This document shows, piece by piece, positions 9,133 through 15,484 of a DNA stretch of 64,000 nucleotides. The notes under the pieces are model-generated. The model did no database searches and was not told the DNA's origin. It saw nothing but the letters and a program-made list of their open reading frames with translations. Made by a program: the position numbers and the translations under genes. This DNA is from Ga0077527 sp964486865. GTDB taxonomy: Bacteria > Pseudomonadota > Gammaproteobacteria > Burkholderiales > SG8-41. Each line of letters opens with the position of its first letter. Positions within the stretch are counted from its first letter, which is position 1. The stretch spans positions 1 through 64,000 of the forward strand of contig CAZAOZ010000003.1 in assembly GCA_964486865.1 (NCBI GenBank). The letters are read 5' to 3'.

Positions 9133-9160
9133 CGGAAAGCAAGCGGGCGCTTGCTTTCCG
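9133..9160. other. Perfect 13-bp hairpin inside the carboxylase operon
   Basis: cggaaagcaagcg, two bases, then cgcttgctttccg: a perfect 13-base-pair inverted repeat in the 109-base gap between the biotin carrier and carboxyltransferase genes. On the minus strand no T-tract follows, so it is not an ordinary terminator of the operon. It could act as an mRNA stability or processing element that makes the carrier message more abundant. On the plus strand it is followed by ctttatt, but no plus-strand gene ends nearby. Confidence 0.7.
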
Positions 9161-9175
9161 CTTTATTGGCCACCC

Positions 9176-9397
9176 TTATTCTTCGATGATGGCGACGACC
9201 TGACCTTCGGACACGGCGTCTTTTTCCTGGACTAGGATTTCCCTGACCGTGCCACCGTCCTCGGTGATGACGGGAATTTCCATTTTCATCGACTCGATCA
9301 CGATCAGCACATCACCGCTTTCGACTTGGTCGCCCGGCTTGGCTTTGAGCTGCCAGACCGTGCCGGTGATTTCAGATTTGATTTCGATACGCGCCAT
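9176..9397 (-). CDS. Small biotin carboxyl carrier protein
   Basis: 73 residues, a single biotinyl/lipoyl domain with the biotinylation motif ESMKMEIP (the second residue K of MKM is the expected modified lysine) near residue 37. Paired half-motifs GTVWQLKAKPGDQVESGDVL and GTVREILVQEKDAVSEGQVV flank it. It lacks the long N-terminal region of housekeeping AccB, so it is a dedicated minimal carrier for the adjacent biotin carboxylase and carboxyltransferases. The ribosome site AAGGAG precedes the ATG. It is the first gene of the minus-strand operon, divergent from the GntR regulator, and is transcribed from the promoter at 9436-9464. Confidence 0.9.
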   Translation of the reverse strand: MARIEIKSEITGTVWQLKAKPGDQVESGDVLIVIESMKMEIPVITEDGGTVREILVQEKDAVSEGQVVAIIEE

Positions 9398-9435
9398 GGG
9401 AAGTACTCCTTGAATGCATTCAGGATTTGAGTCGG

Positions 9436-9464
9436 ATGCTAGTCTGGTGTTTTATTGTTGTCAA
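9436..9464 (-). promoter_or_regulatory. Candidate sigma-70 promoter of the carboxylase operon
   Basis: Read on the minus strand: TTGACA (9464-9459, perfect -35), 17-base spacer, TAGCAT (9441-9436, four of six at -10). It precedes the biotin carrier gene by about 40 bases. The -35 overlaps the left arm of the palindromic region described at 9454-9497, so repressor binding there would block it. Confidence 0.6.
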
Positions 9465-9497
9465 GAAGATTGTTGACAATAATACAAACTGGTTGTA
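9454..9497. promoter_or_regulatory. Candidate GntR/FCD operator palindromes
   Basis: Three overlapping symmetric elements lie between the divergent genes. ATTGT-TG-ACAAT (9469-9480) is a perfect 5+2+5 palindrome of the kind bound by FCD-type GntR regulators. An 11-base imperfect inverted repeat (9454-9464 with 9473-9483) surrounds it, and TACAA-N5-TTGTA spans 9483-9497. They cover the -35 of the minus-strand promoter and a TTGACA on the plus strand (9473-9478). This fits autoregulation plus control of the operon. Binding itself is inference. Confidence 0.55.
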
Positions 9498-9513
9498 CTG
9501 TGGCTCTCTATAT

Positions 9514-10266
9514 ATGACGTCTTTCGCTCCACCCATGGCCGTACACGAACCCGCCGGCGACTTGCTGGCCCAGTTCGGCGAGGCCACGCCGCTGACCCAG
9601 TCGCTGCCCGAGCAAATTGCCGCGCGCCTGTCGGAACGCATCGTGTCCGGCACCTACGCACCGGGCCAGCGCATCATGGAGCAGGCAGTGGCCGCGGAAT
9701 TTGAAGTCAGCCGCGGGCCGGTGCGCGAAGCGCTGCGGCTATTGGAAAAAGAAGGCCTGGTCATCATTCTCGCGCGCCGCGGCGCGCAGGTGACCAACCC
9801 GACCATCGCCGAGGTCAACGAAATCTTCGACATCCGCGCCATGCTGAACGGCCTGCGCGACCGGATGATCGCCGAAAGCGCGCAGCGCGAACGGCTGCTG
9901 CCGCTGCTGGAGCAGGAAATCGCAAAACTCGCCGTCAGCGCCGCGGCACCTGACGGCACCGGATATATTGATACCGTGCTGCGCCTGAACCGCCTGCTGA
10001 CCCAGGCCGCGGGTAACCGCCGGTTGCAGTCCATACTCGGCTCGCTCGCGGTGCAGACCGTGCGCTATACGCGCCTCGGCCTGTCCACGCCTGAGCGCCG
10101 CCGGCAGTCCGTACAGCACTGGCAACACCTGCTGCGCGCCATTCGCGACGGCAATGGCGACGCCGCGGAGCGCATCGCACGCCGGCGCGTGCTCGACTCG
10201 CGCGACGCCGCGATCGAACAACTGCTGCGGCAGCAAGCGGCGACTGACGCAAAGTCGGCGGCCTGA
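9514..10266 (+). CDS. GntR-family transcriptional regulator, FCD subfamily
   Basis: 250 residues from the ATG at 9514; ATG 9535 is an alternative. An in-frame extension to 9427 would run through the operators and is unlikely. The winged helix-turn-helix is near residues 25-90 (LSERIVSGTYAPGQRIMEQAVAAEF, VSRGPVREALRLLEKEGLV). A helical FCD ligand-binding domain follows (VNEIFDIRAMLNGL onward). FCD regulators usually sense carboxylates or their CoA derivatives. It is divergent from the carboxylase operon, with operator-like palindromes in the gap, so it probably controls that operon and itself. The start is uncertain because no Shine-Dalgarno is seen and the leader would be short. Confidence 0.88.
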   Translation: MTSFAPPMAVHEPAGDLLAQFGEATPLTQSLPEQIAARLSERIVSGTYAPGQRIMEQAVAAEFEVSRGPVREALRLLEKEGLVIILARRGAQVTNPTIAEVNEIFDIRAMLNGLRDRMIAESAQRERLLPLLEQEIAKLAVSAAAPDGTGYIDTVLRLNRLLTQAAGNRRLQSILGSLAVQTVRYTRLGLSTPERRRQSVQHWQHLLRAIRDGNGDAAERIARRRVLDSRDAAIEQLLRQQAATDAKSAA

Positions 10267-10339
10267 AGGACGGTCAGGTCGGAGACGCTGCAGCCTTCCG
10301 GTAAACTAGCAGCCTTTGCGACACACTGGAATTCCAGCC

Positions 10340-11146
10340 ATGACCACGCTGCCGAAACTCACCGACGCCACGCTGACACTCGATGACCGCATCGCCGTAC
10401 TGACTTTCAACCGCGACGACGTGCGCAACGCGCTGACCGGCACCGAACTGGCGTCCGACATCGTCAACACGCTGCAATGGGCGAACGGCTGCCTGGATGC
10501 TTCGGTGCTGATCATCACCGGCGCCGGTAGCGCATTCTCGGCGGGCGGCAACATCAAGACCATGGGTGAGCGCGCAAAAGCGCCGCCGCACGAACTGCAG
10601 CGCAATTACCGCCTCGGCATCCAGCGCATCCCGCTGGCGCTGCAGGACACCGATATTCCAGTGATCGCCGCGGTCAATGGTCCGGCCATCGGCGCCGGCT
10701 TTGATCTCGCCAACATGTGCGACATCCGCATCGGCTCCACCGCAGCGACGTTCGGCGAAACTTTTGTCAACCTCGGCATCATTCCCGGCGACGGCGGCGC
10801 CTGGTTCCTGACCCGCCTGCTCGGCGCGCAGCGCGCCGCGGAACTGACGCTGACCGGACGCATCATCAAGGCCGACGAAGCAAAAACGCTGGGCATACTG
10901 CTCGAAGTCACGGAGCCCGGCGAGTTGATGGCGGCGGCGAAAAAACTGGCGGGCAAGATTGCAACCAAGCCGCCGCAGGCGATCCGCTATGCCAAGCGGC
11001 TGCTGAAACTCGCGCAACGGCAGAATCTTGAGGAACACCTCGACGCCTGTTCGGCTTTCCAGGCGATCTGCCACAAGACCGAGGACCACCAGGAGGCGCT
11101 GCAGGCCTTTTTCGACAAGCGCAAGGGCGAGTTCCAGGGGCGGTAA
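10340..11146 (+). CDS. Crotonase-family protein (enoyl-CoA hydratase/isomerase-like)
   Basis: 268 residues from the ATG at 10340. The crotonase oxyanion-hole segments GAGSAFSAGGNIKTM (near residue 60) and NGPAIGAGFDLANMCDIRI (near residue 112) are clear. The segment FGETFVNLGIIPGDGGAWFL has Phe where classical hydratases have the catalytic Glu of FGQPE. Together with the aspartate in PGDGG, this points towards a PaaG-like isomerase or another crotonase reaction rather than a standard hydratase. It lies 73 bases after the regulator, on the same strand, and may supply a CoA-thioester step to the divergent carboxylase pathway. Its stop overlaps the next start (TAATG). Confidence 0.85.
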   Translation: MTTLPKLTDATLTLDDRIAVLTFNRDDVRNALTGTELASDIVNTLQWANGCLDASVLIITGAGSAFSAGGNIKTMGERAKAPPHELQRNYRLGIQRIPLALQDTDIPVIAAVNGPAIGAGFDLANMCDIRIGSTAATFGETFVNLGIIPGDGGAWFLTRLLGAQRAAELTLTGRIIKADEAKTLGILLEVTEPGELMAAAKKLAGKIATKPPQAIRYAKRLLKLAQRQNLEEHLDACSAFQAICHKTEDHQEALQAFFDKRKGEFQGR

Positions 11147-11853
11147 TGGGCAAGGGGACGCGCATGGTTGGCAGTGCGCTGCTGCTGGCAGCCTCGCTGG
11201 TGGCGCCGGGGCAGGCGCAACAAACGGCAGCGATCAAGCCGCAAGACAGCGTATTCGCCCCCCGCGATGAAGCAGCCGGCGATCCGTCGTGGACGCGTTT
11301 TCGCGATCGTCTGCTGACGGCTGTGCAGCAACGCGACAAGAAATTCGTGCTGGGCATCGTCGATCGCAATGTGCGCAACGGCTTGGAGCAGCCGCGCGGA
11401 CTCGATGAGTTCATCCGCCAGTGGGATCCTGACGCTGAAGACAGCCCGTTGTGGCGTGAATTGCCGCGCGCACTTTTCCTGGGCGCCGTGTACTACCAGC
11501 ATGAGCGCATGCCGCGCAGCCTGTGCGCGCCTTATGTATTGCCACGCTGGCCGAAGGGCGTCGATCCGCAGGGCAACGGCGCAATCACCGCGCGCGAAAC
11601 CTCGATGCGCAACGGGCCGTCGGGCAGCGCGGACATCCTGGCGAATCTGGGTTATTCGATTGTCCGCGTGACCGACTGGGAGGTCGCTGACGCCGACCCG
11701 GAAATAAAACAGAAGTGGGTGAAAATCCAGGTGCAGGAGCGCAATGGCTACATACCCGAAGAGCATATCCGCAGCCCGGTCGAACACCTGGCTTGTTTCC
11801 GCAAAAGCGAAGCCGGGTGGCGATTGACGTCATTTCTCGCGGCGGGCGAGTAG
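11146..11853 (+). CDS. Exported protein with C-terminal SH3-like segment, function unknown
   Basis: 235 residues. The N terminus (GSALLLAASLVAPGQAQQ) is a probable signal peptide cleaved after AQA, so the protein is probably periplasmic. The first half has no recognised motif beyond charged helices (WTRFRDRLLTAVQQRD). The C-terminal half contains NGPSGSADILANLGYSIVRV and WVKIQVQERNGYIPEEHIRSP, which read like a bacterial SH3 domain such as those that bind peptidoglycan peptides. The start overlaps the crotonase stop by one base, so the two are co-transcribed although functionally unrelated as far as can be seen. No enzyme function is proposed. Confidence 0.75.
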   Translation: MGKGTRMVGSALLLAASLVAPGQAQQTAAIKPQDSVFAPRDEAAGDPSWTRFRDRLLTAVQQRDKKFVLGIVDRNVRNGLEQPRGLDEFIRQWDPDAEDSPLWRELPRALFLGAVYYQHERMPRSLCAPYVLPRWPKGVDPQGNGAITARETSMRNGPSGSADILANLGYSIVRVTDWEVADADPEIKQKWVKIQVQERNGYIPEEHIRSPVEHLACFRKSEAGWRLTSFLAAGE

Positions 11854-11867
11854 GCCGCGGCCATGCC

Positions 11868-12845
11868 ATGCGCCGGATATTGGCTGCCGCGGTGCTGCTG
11901 GTGATGAGCGGCGGCGCGCAAAGCCTTGATCTGCAGGGCCATCGCGGCGCGCGCGGCCTGCTGCCGGAAAATACGCTGCCGGCATTCGCGAAAGCCCTGT
12001 CCATCGGCGTCACCACTTTGGAGCTCGATACCGCAATCACCCGCGACGGCGTGATCGTCGTCAGCCACGACGCGACGCTGAACCCGGACATCACGCGCGG
12101 GCCGGACGGTCAATGGATTTCGCGCAACGACATTGTCATCCATGCGCTGAGCTGGGTGGAAGTACAGCAGTACGACGTCGGCCGCATCCGGCCCGGTTCT
12201 GCCTACGCACAGCGTTTTCCGGAGCAACAGGCGGTTGACGGCACGCGCATGCCGCGGCTTGCCGATGTATTCGCGCTGGCGCGCCGCGCCGGCAACAGCG
12301 CGGTGCGCTTCAACATCGAAACCAAGATCTCACCCGAGCATCCGCAGCGCACACTGCCGCCGGCAGAATTCACGCGGGCGCTGGTCGCGCTGGTGCTCAG
12401 CGAGAATCTTGCGTCGCGGGTCACCATCCAGTCATTCGACTGGCGTACGCTGCAGGTCGTGCAGCGCGTGGCTCCGCAGATCACCACGGTGTACCTGAGC
12501 GCGCAACAATCCTGGCAGGACAACATCCGCGCCCGGGAGGCGTCGTCGCCGTGGACTGCGGGTCAGCATGTCAGCCGCCACGGCGGTTCGGTGCCGCGCA
12601 TGATCAAGGCCGCGGGCGGGGCAGTGTGGTCGCCTTATTTCGGCGAAGTCACGCGGGAATCCGTGCGTGAAGCGCAGCAGGCCGGGCTGAAAGTCGTGGT
12701 GTGGACCGTCAATGAAACTGCGGACATGGCGCGCATGCTGGATTTCGGCGTCGACGGCATCATTTCGGATTACCCGGATCGTTTGCGACGGATCGCCGGA
12801 GAACGCGGCATCGCGCTGCCGCCGGCCACGCCGGTCACGCCTTGA
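11868..12845 (+). CDS. Periplasmic glycerophosphodiester phosphodiesterase
   Basis: 325 residues from the ATG at 11868; a longer in-frame reading to 11715 overlaps the upstream gene and lacks a leader. A signal peptide (MRRILAAAVLLVMSGGAQS) leads straight into the catalytic core. Residues QGHRGARGLLPENT, TLELDTAITRDG and VVSHDATL give the His, Glu/Asp metal ligands and second His of the GDPD TIM barrel. MPRLADVFALA, FNIETK, IQSFDW and VWTVNE continue the fold. It hydrolyses glycerophosphodiesters to glycerol-3-phosphate and an alcohol. The product could feed GlpD, encoded at 43531-45018. It lies 14 bases after the preceding gene. Confidence 0.9.
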   Translation: MRRILAAAVLLVMSGGAQSLDLQGHRGARGLLPENTLPAFAKALSIGVTTLELDTAITRDGVIVVSHDATLNPDITRGPDGQWISRNDIVIHALSWVEVQQYDVGRIRPGSAYAQRFPEQQAVDGTRMPRLADVFALARRAGNSAVRFNIETKISPEHPQRTLPPAEFTRALVALVLSENLASRVTIQSFDWRTLQVVQRVAPQITTVYLSAQQSWQDNIRAREASSPWTAGQHVSRHGGSVPRMIKAAGGAVWSPYFGEVTRESVREAQQAGLKVVVWTVNETADMARMLDFGVDGIISDYPDRLRRIAGERGIALPPATPVTP

Positions 12846-12865
12846 GCGCGGGTATGCACCCAAAC

Positions 12866-12889
12866 AAAAAGGGAGGCCGGCGGCCTCCC
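12866..12889 (-). terminator. Intrinsic terminator of the cytochrome c4 gene
   Basis: gggaggccg-g-cggcctccc (12871-12889), a 9-base-pair GC-rich stem read on the minus strand and followed by TTTTTGTTTG. It lies 38 bases past the cytochrome stop. It may also stop readthrough from the phosphodiesterase on the plus strand, but the T-tract there is poor. Confidence 0.75.
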
Positions 12890-12927
12890 TCGTTGCTTTG
12901 CTGATTGTTTTGCCGACTCAGGCCCTG

Positions 12928-13590
12928 TCAGCGCAGTCCAGCAACGTACTCCGCCACTGCGGCGATTTCCTGATCACTCATCTTGGCCGCCGCGCCGCGC
13001 ATCATCTGCGCCGGATCGTTGGCGCGCTGGCCGCCGCGGAATGCCTTCAGTTGCGCGACCGTGTAATCGGCGTGCTGACCGGCAATGCGCGGAAACTGTG
13101 CCGGCATGCCGGCGCCATTCGGTGCGTGACAGGCGGCACAGGCGGGCACGCCTTTGGCCGCGACGCCGCCGCGGTAAATCGCCTCGCCCTGTTTGACCAG
13201 CGCCGCATCGCGCGCCGCGCGCGGTTTGCTTTTCTGCGCAGCATAATGTGCAGCGAGATTTTTCATGTCGTCTTCGGAGAGGCTGGCCACCATGCCGCCC
13301 ATGACCGGATTGGCGCGCTCCGCTGCTTTGCCGCCTTGCGGCTTGAAATTCACCAGTTGCTTGTAGGTATACTCCGGATGCTGTCCGGCAAGATTCGGAT
13401 TGACCGGAATCGCACTGTTGCCGTCAGCACCGTGGCATGCTGCACACACCGTGGTGACGATTTGCTGCGCTTTGGCGGGATCACCCTTGATGACGCCCTG
13501 ACCGTATGCGGTCGACGCCAGCAATGTACCCGCAATCAGGGCCCACAATTGCCGGTTGGTTACGCGGCGGCTTACGCAGCAAAAATCCAT
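12928..13590 (-). CDS. Dihaem cytochrome c4
   Basis: 220 residues. A signal peptide (RQLWALIAGTLLASTAYG) is followed by two cytochrome c domains with haem sites CAACHGADG near residue 45 and CAACHAPNG near residue 140. The methionines in NPVMGGMV and PAQMMRGAAAKM are plausible sixth ligands. Cytochrome c4 carries electrons in the periplasm between the bc1 complex and terminal oxidases. The start has GAGGAGC upstream. The gene is divergent from engB with 90 bases between them and ends at its own terminator. Confidence 0.9.
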   Translation of the reverse strand: MDFCCVSRRVTNRQLWALIAGTLLASTAYGQGVIKGDPAKAQQIVTTVCAACHGADGNSAIPVNPNLAGQHPEYTYKQLVNFKPQGGKAAERANPVMGGMVASLSEDDMKNLAAHYAAQKSKPRAARDAALVKQGEAIYRGGVAAKGVPACAACHAPNGAGMPAQFPRIAGQHADYTVAQLKAFRGGQRANDPAQMMRGAAAKMSDQEIAAVAEYVAGLR

Positions 13591-13680
13591 GCCTGCTCCT
13601 CGATCATGTTATCGGTAAAAAAGGCTTGTATTCTATAGCATTCCCCTCGCCTGCCTCCCCATTCGCCAGGAGTATCCGCG

Positions 13681-14274
13681 TTGTCCCTGTTCTCGCAGCT
13701 GGAATTTCGTTATGCCGTGCACCAAGTGGCCGATATGCCGCCCGACCAGGGCGCCGAGGTCGCATTCGCCGGCCGCTCGAACGCCGGCAAATCGACCGCA
13801 ATCAATGCACTGGCCAACCGCAGGAAGCTGGCATTTGTCAGCAAAACCCCGGGGCGCACGCAAGCGCTCAATTTTTTCGATATGGGCAACCATTGCTTCC
13901 TGGTCGATCTGCCGGGCTATGGCTACGCCGCAGTGCCGGGGCGTGAGCAGGAGCGCTGGAGCGAGTTAATAAGCACTTACATTGTAAATCGTAACTCATT
14001 GAAATTATTGGTATTAGTGGCCGATGTCCGCCATGGTATTACGCCGCTGGATCATTATCTGCTCGACTGGCTGGCCCCGACCGGCAAACCGGTGCATGTG
14101 CTGCTGACCAAGGCCGACAAACTGACCCGGCAGCAGGCTGCCGCGGCACTGAAGGCGGCCACGGCTGAACTCGCGCGCCATCCCGTCGAGTCATCGGTAC
14201 AGATATTTTCGGGGTTGCGCAAGACCGGGATCCGCGAAGCGCAGGCCGTGGTCATGAAATGGTTAAAACAATAA
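13681..14274 (+). CDS. engB: Ribosome biogenesis GTPase EngB (YsxC/YihA)
   Basis: 197 residues, starting at TTG 13681 with CAGGAG nine bases upstream; no in-frame ATG gives a full N terminus. The GTPase motifs are GRSNAGKST (G1), PGRTQ (G2), DLPGYG (G3), TKADK (G4) and the G5-like segment SSVQIFSG. It assists 50S subunit assembly. Codons 96-110 carry a local run of AT-rich codons. It is followed at once by the unusual hairpin array before hemB. Confidence 0.92.
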   Translation: MSLFSQLEFRYAVHQVADMPPDQGAEVAFAGRSNAGKSTAINALANRRKLAFVSKTPGRTQALNFFDMGNHCFLVDLPGYGYAAVPGREQERWSELISTYIVNRNSLKLLVLVADVRHGITPLDHYLLDWLAPTGKPVHVLLTKADKLTRQQAAAALKAATAELARHPVESSVQIFSGLRKTGIREAQAVVMKWLKQ

Positions 14275-14375
14275 AAAAACCCCCGGTAAAGGGGAGTAAA
14301 CCGGGGGTAAAAAGCCTTAATCAGAATTAAGGCGCCCGCTCAGGGAGGAGAGGCGGGCGATGGCAGAAGCCACCT
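14273..14375 (-). ncRNA. Hairpin array in the engB-hemB gap; possible minus-strand small RNA or structured leader
   Basis: Four hairpins follow one another: CCCCCGGT/ACCGGGGG (14280-14307), GCCTTAAT-caga-ATTAAGGC (14314-14333), CGCCCGC/GCGGGCG (about 14332-14359) and TGGC-agaa-GCCA (14361-14372). Read on the minus strand the second is followed by TTTTT and the first by TTTTTTT, so both look like intrinsic terminators. No minus-strand gene lies upstream of them. Either a small RNA is made from the minus strand across hemB's upstream region, or this is a structured RNA on the plus strand. A conserved hemB-associated RNA motif has been described in Burkholderiales; whether this is that motif is unverified. 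Confidence 0.45.
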
Positions 14376-14390
14376 GTAACTTCAGACGAC

Positions 14391-14396
14391 TATAAT
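14391..14396 (+). promoter_or_regulatory. Candidate -10 element of hemB
   Basis: A perfect TATAAT 64 bases before the hemB start and just after the hairpin array. No good -35 hexamer lies 16-18 bases upstream, so use of this site may need an activator. A small hairpin (CCCGC-cgta-GCGGG, 14408-14421) would lie in the leader. Confidence 0.4.
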
Positions 14397-14459
14397 CCGC
14401 AGAAGTTCCCGCCGTAGCGGGCTGCAGAAAACTCTCCATAAATCCAAGGTGTTAGTGCC

Positions 14460-15470
14460 ATGTTTCCACTCGGTCGATATCCTGCAGTGCGTATGCGCCG
14501 GATGCGCAAGGACGATTTTTCGCGCCGCCTGATGCGCGAGCACCAGCTGACCACCGATGACCTGATCTACCCGATTTTCATCATCGACGGCAAAAACCGC
14601 ACCGAGGCCGTGGATTCGATGCCCGGCGTGCGCCGCTACACCATCGATAAATTGCTGCAGCACGCCGCAGGCTGCGTCGAGCTCGGCATACCCGCCGTCG
14701 CGCTGTTCCCGGCGATCGAGCGTTCGCTGAAAACCGCCGATGGCCGCGAAGCGGCAAACCCCAAAGGGCTGGTGCCGCGCGCCGTGTCTGCGCTGAAAAA
14801 ACGGTTCCCTGAACTCGGCGTCATCACCGATGTGGCGCTCGACCCGTACACCACGCACGGTCAGGACGGCGTCGTCGATCGGAACGGTTATGTGCTGAAC
14901 GACGAAACCATCGTGGTGCTCGAGCGGCAGGCGGCAATCTGCGCCGCGGCAGGCGTCGATGTCGTTGCGCCCTCCGACATGATGGACGGCCGCATCGGCG
15001 CGATCCGCGCCGCGCTCGACAAAAAAGGCTTCATCCACACGCGCATCATGGCCTACTCGGCCAAATACGCATCGGGCTTCTACGGACCATTCCGCGACGC
15101 GGTCGGCTCAACCAAGCAGCTGGGCAAGAATGACAAGCGCAATTACCAGATGGATCCCGCGAACAGTGACGAGGCGCTGTGGGAAGTCGGTCTCGATCTG
15201 CAGGAGGGCGCCGACATGGTGATGGTCAAGCCCGGCATGCCGTATCTGGACATCGTCCGGCGCGTGAAGGATGAGTACAGGGCGCCGACCTACGTCTATC
15301 AGGTCAGCGGCGAATACGCGATGCTGAAGGCCGCGGCGCGCAATGGCTGGCTCGACGAGAAAACCTGTGCGCTGGAAGCGCTGCTGGCATTCAAGCGCGC
15401 CGGCGCCGACGGCGTGCTGACTTATTTTGCACTGGATGCCGCGCGCTGGATCCGCGAAGGCCGCGCCTGA
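14460..15470 (+). CDS. hemB: Delta-aminolevulinic acid dehydratase (porphobilinogen synthase)
   Basis: 336 residues, family length. It condenses two aminolevulinates to porphobilinogen in haem synthesis. The Schiff-base lysines are in MAYSAKYASGFYGPF (about residue 201) and VMVKPGMPYLD (about residue 256). The metal-site segment reads DVALDPYTTHGQDG, the aspartate-rich form of magnesium-type enzymes, not the cysteine cluster of zinc enzymes. AAGGTG precedes the ATG. The gene follows a 185-base structured intergenic region and converges with the next gene, 14 bases away. HemE for a later step is encoded at 32846. Confidence 0.95.
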   Translation: MFPLGRYPAVRMRRMRKDDFSRRLMREHQLTTDDLIYPIFIIDGKNRTEAVDSMPGVRRYTIDKLLQHAAGCVELGIPAVALFPAIERSLKTADGREAANPKGLVPRAVSALKKRFPELGVITDVALDPYTTHGQDGVVDRNGYVLNDETIVVLERQAAICAAAGVDVVAPSDMMDGRIGAIRAALDKKGFIHTRIMAYSAKYASGFYGPFRDAVGSTKQLGKNDKRNYQMDPANSDEALWEVGLDLQEGADMVMVKPGMPYLDIVRRVKDEYRAPTYVYQVSGEYAMLKAAARNGWLDEKTCALEALLAFKRAGADGVLTYFALDAARWIREGRA

Positions 15471-15484
15471 CCCGCCACGGGGAT

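Noticed and set aside
14273..14459. 6S RNA or a plus-strand terminator for engB
   Set aside because: The hairpins lack the large open bubble of 6S RNA, and the T-tracts are on the minus strand only. The region is reported as an unassigned hairpin array instead.
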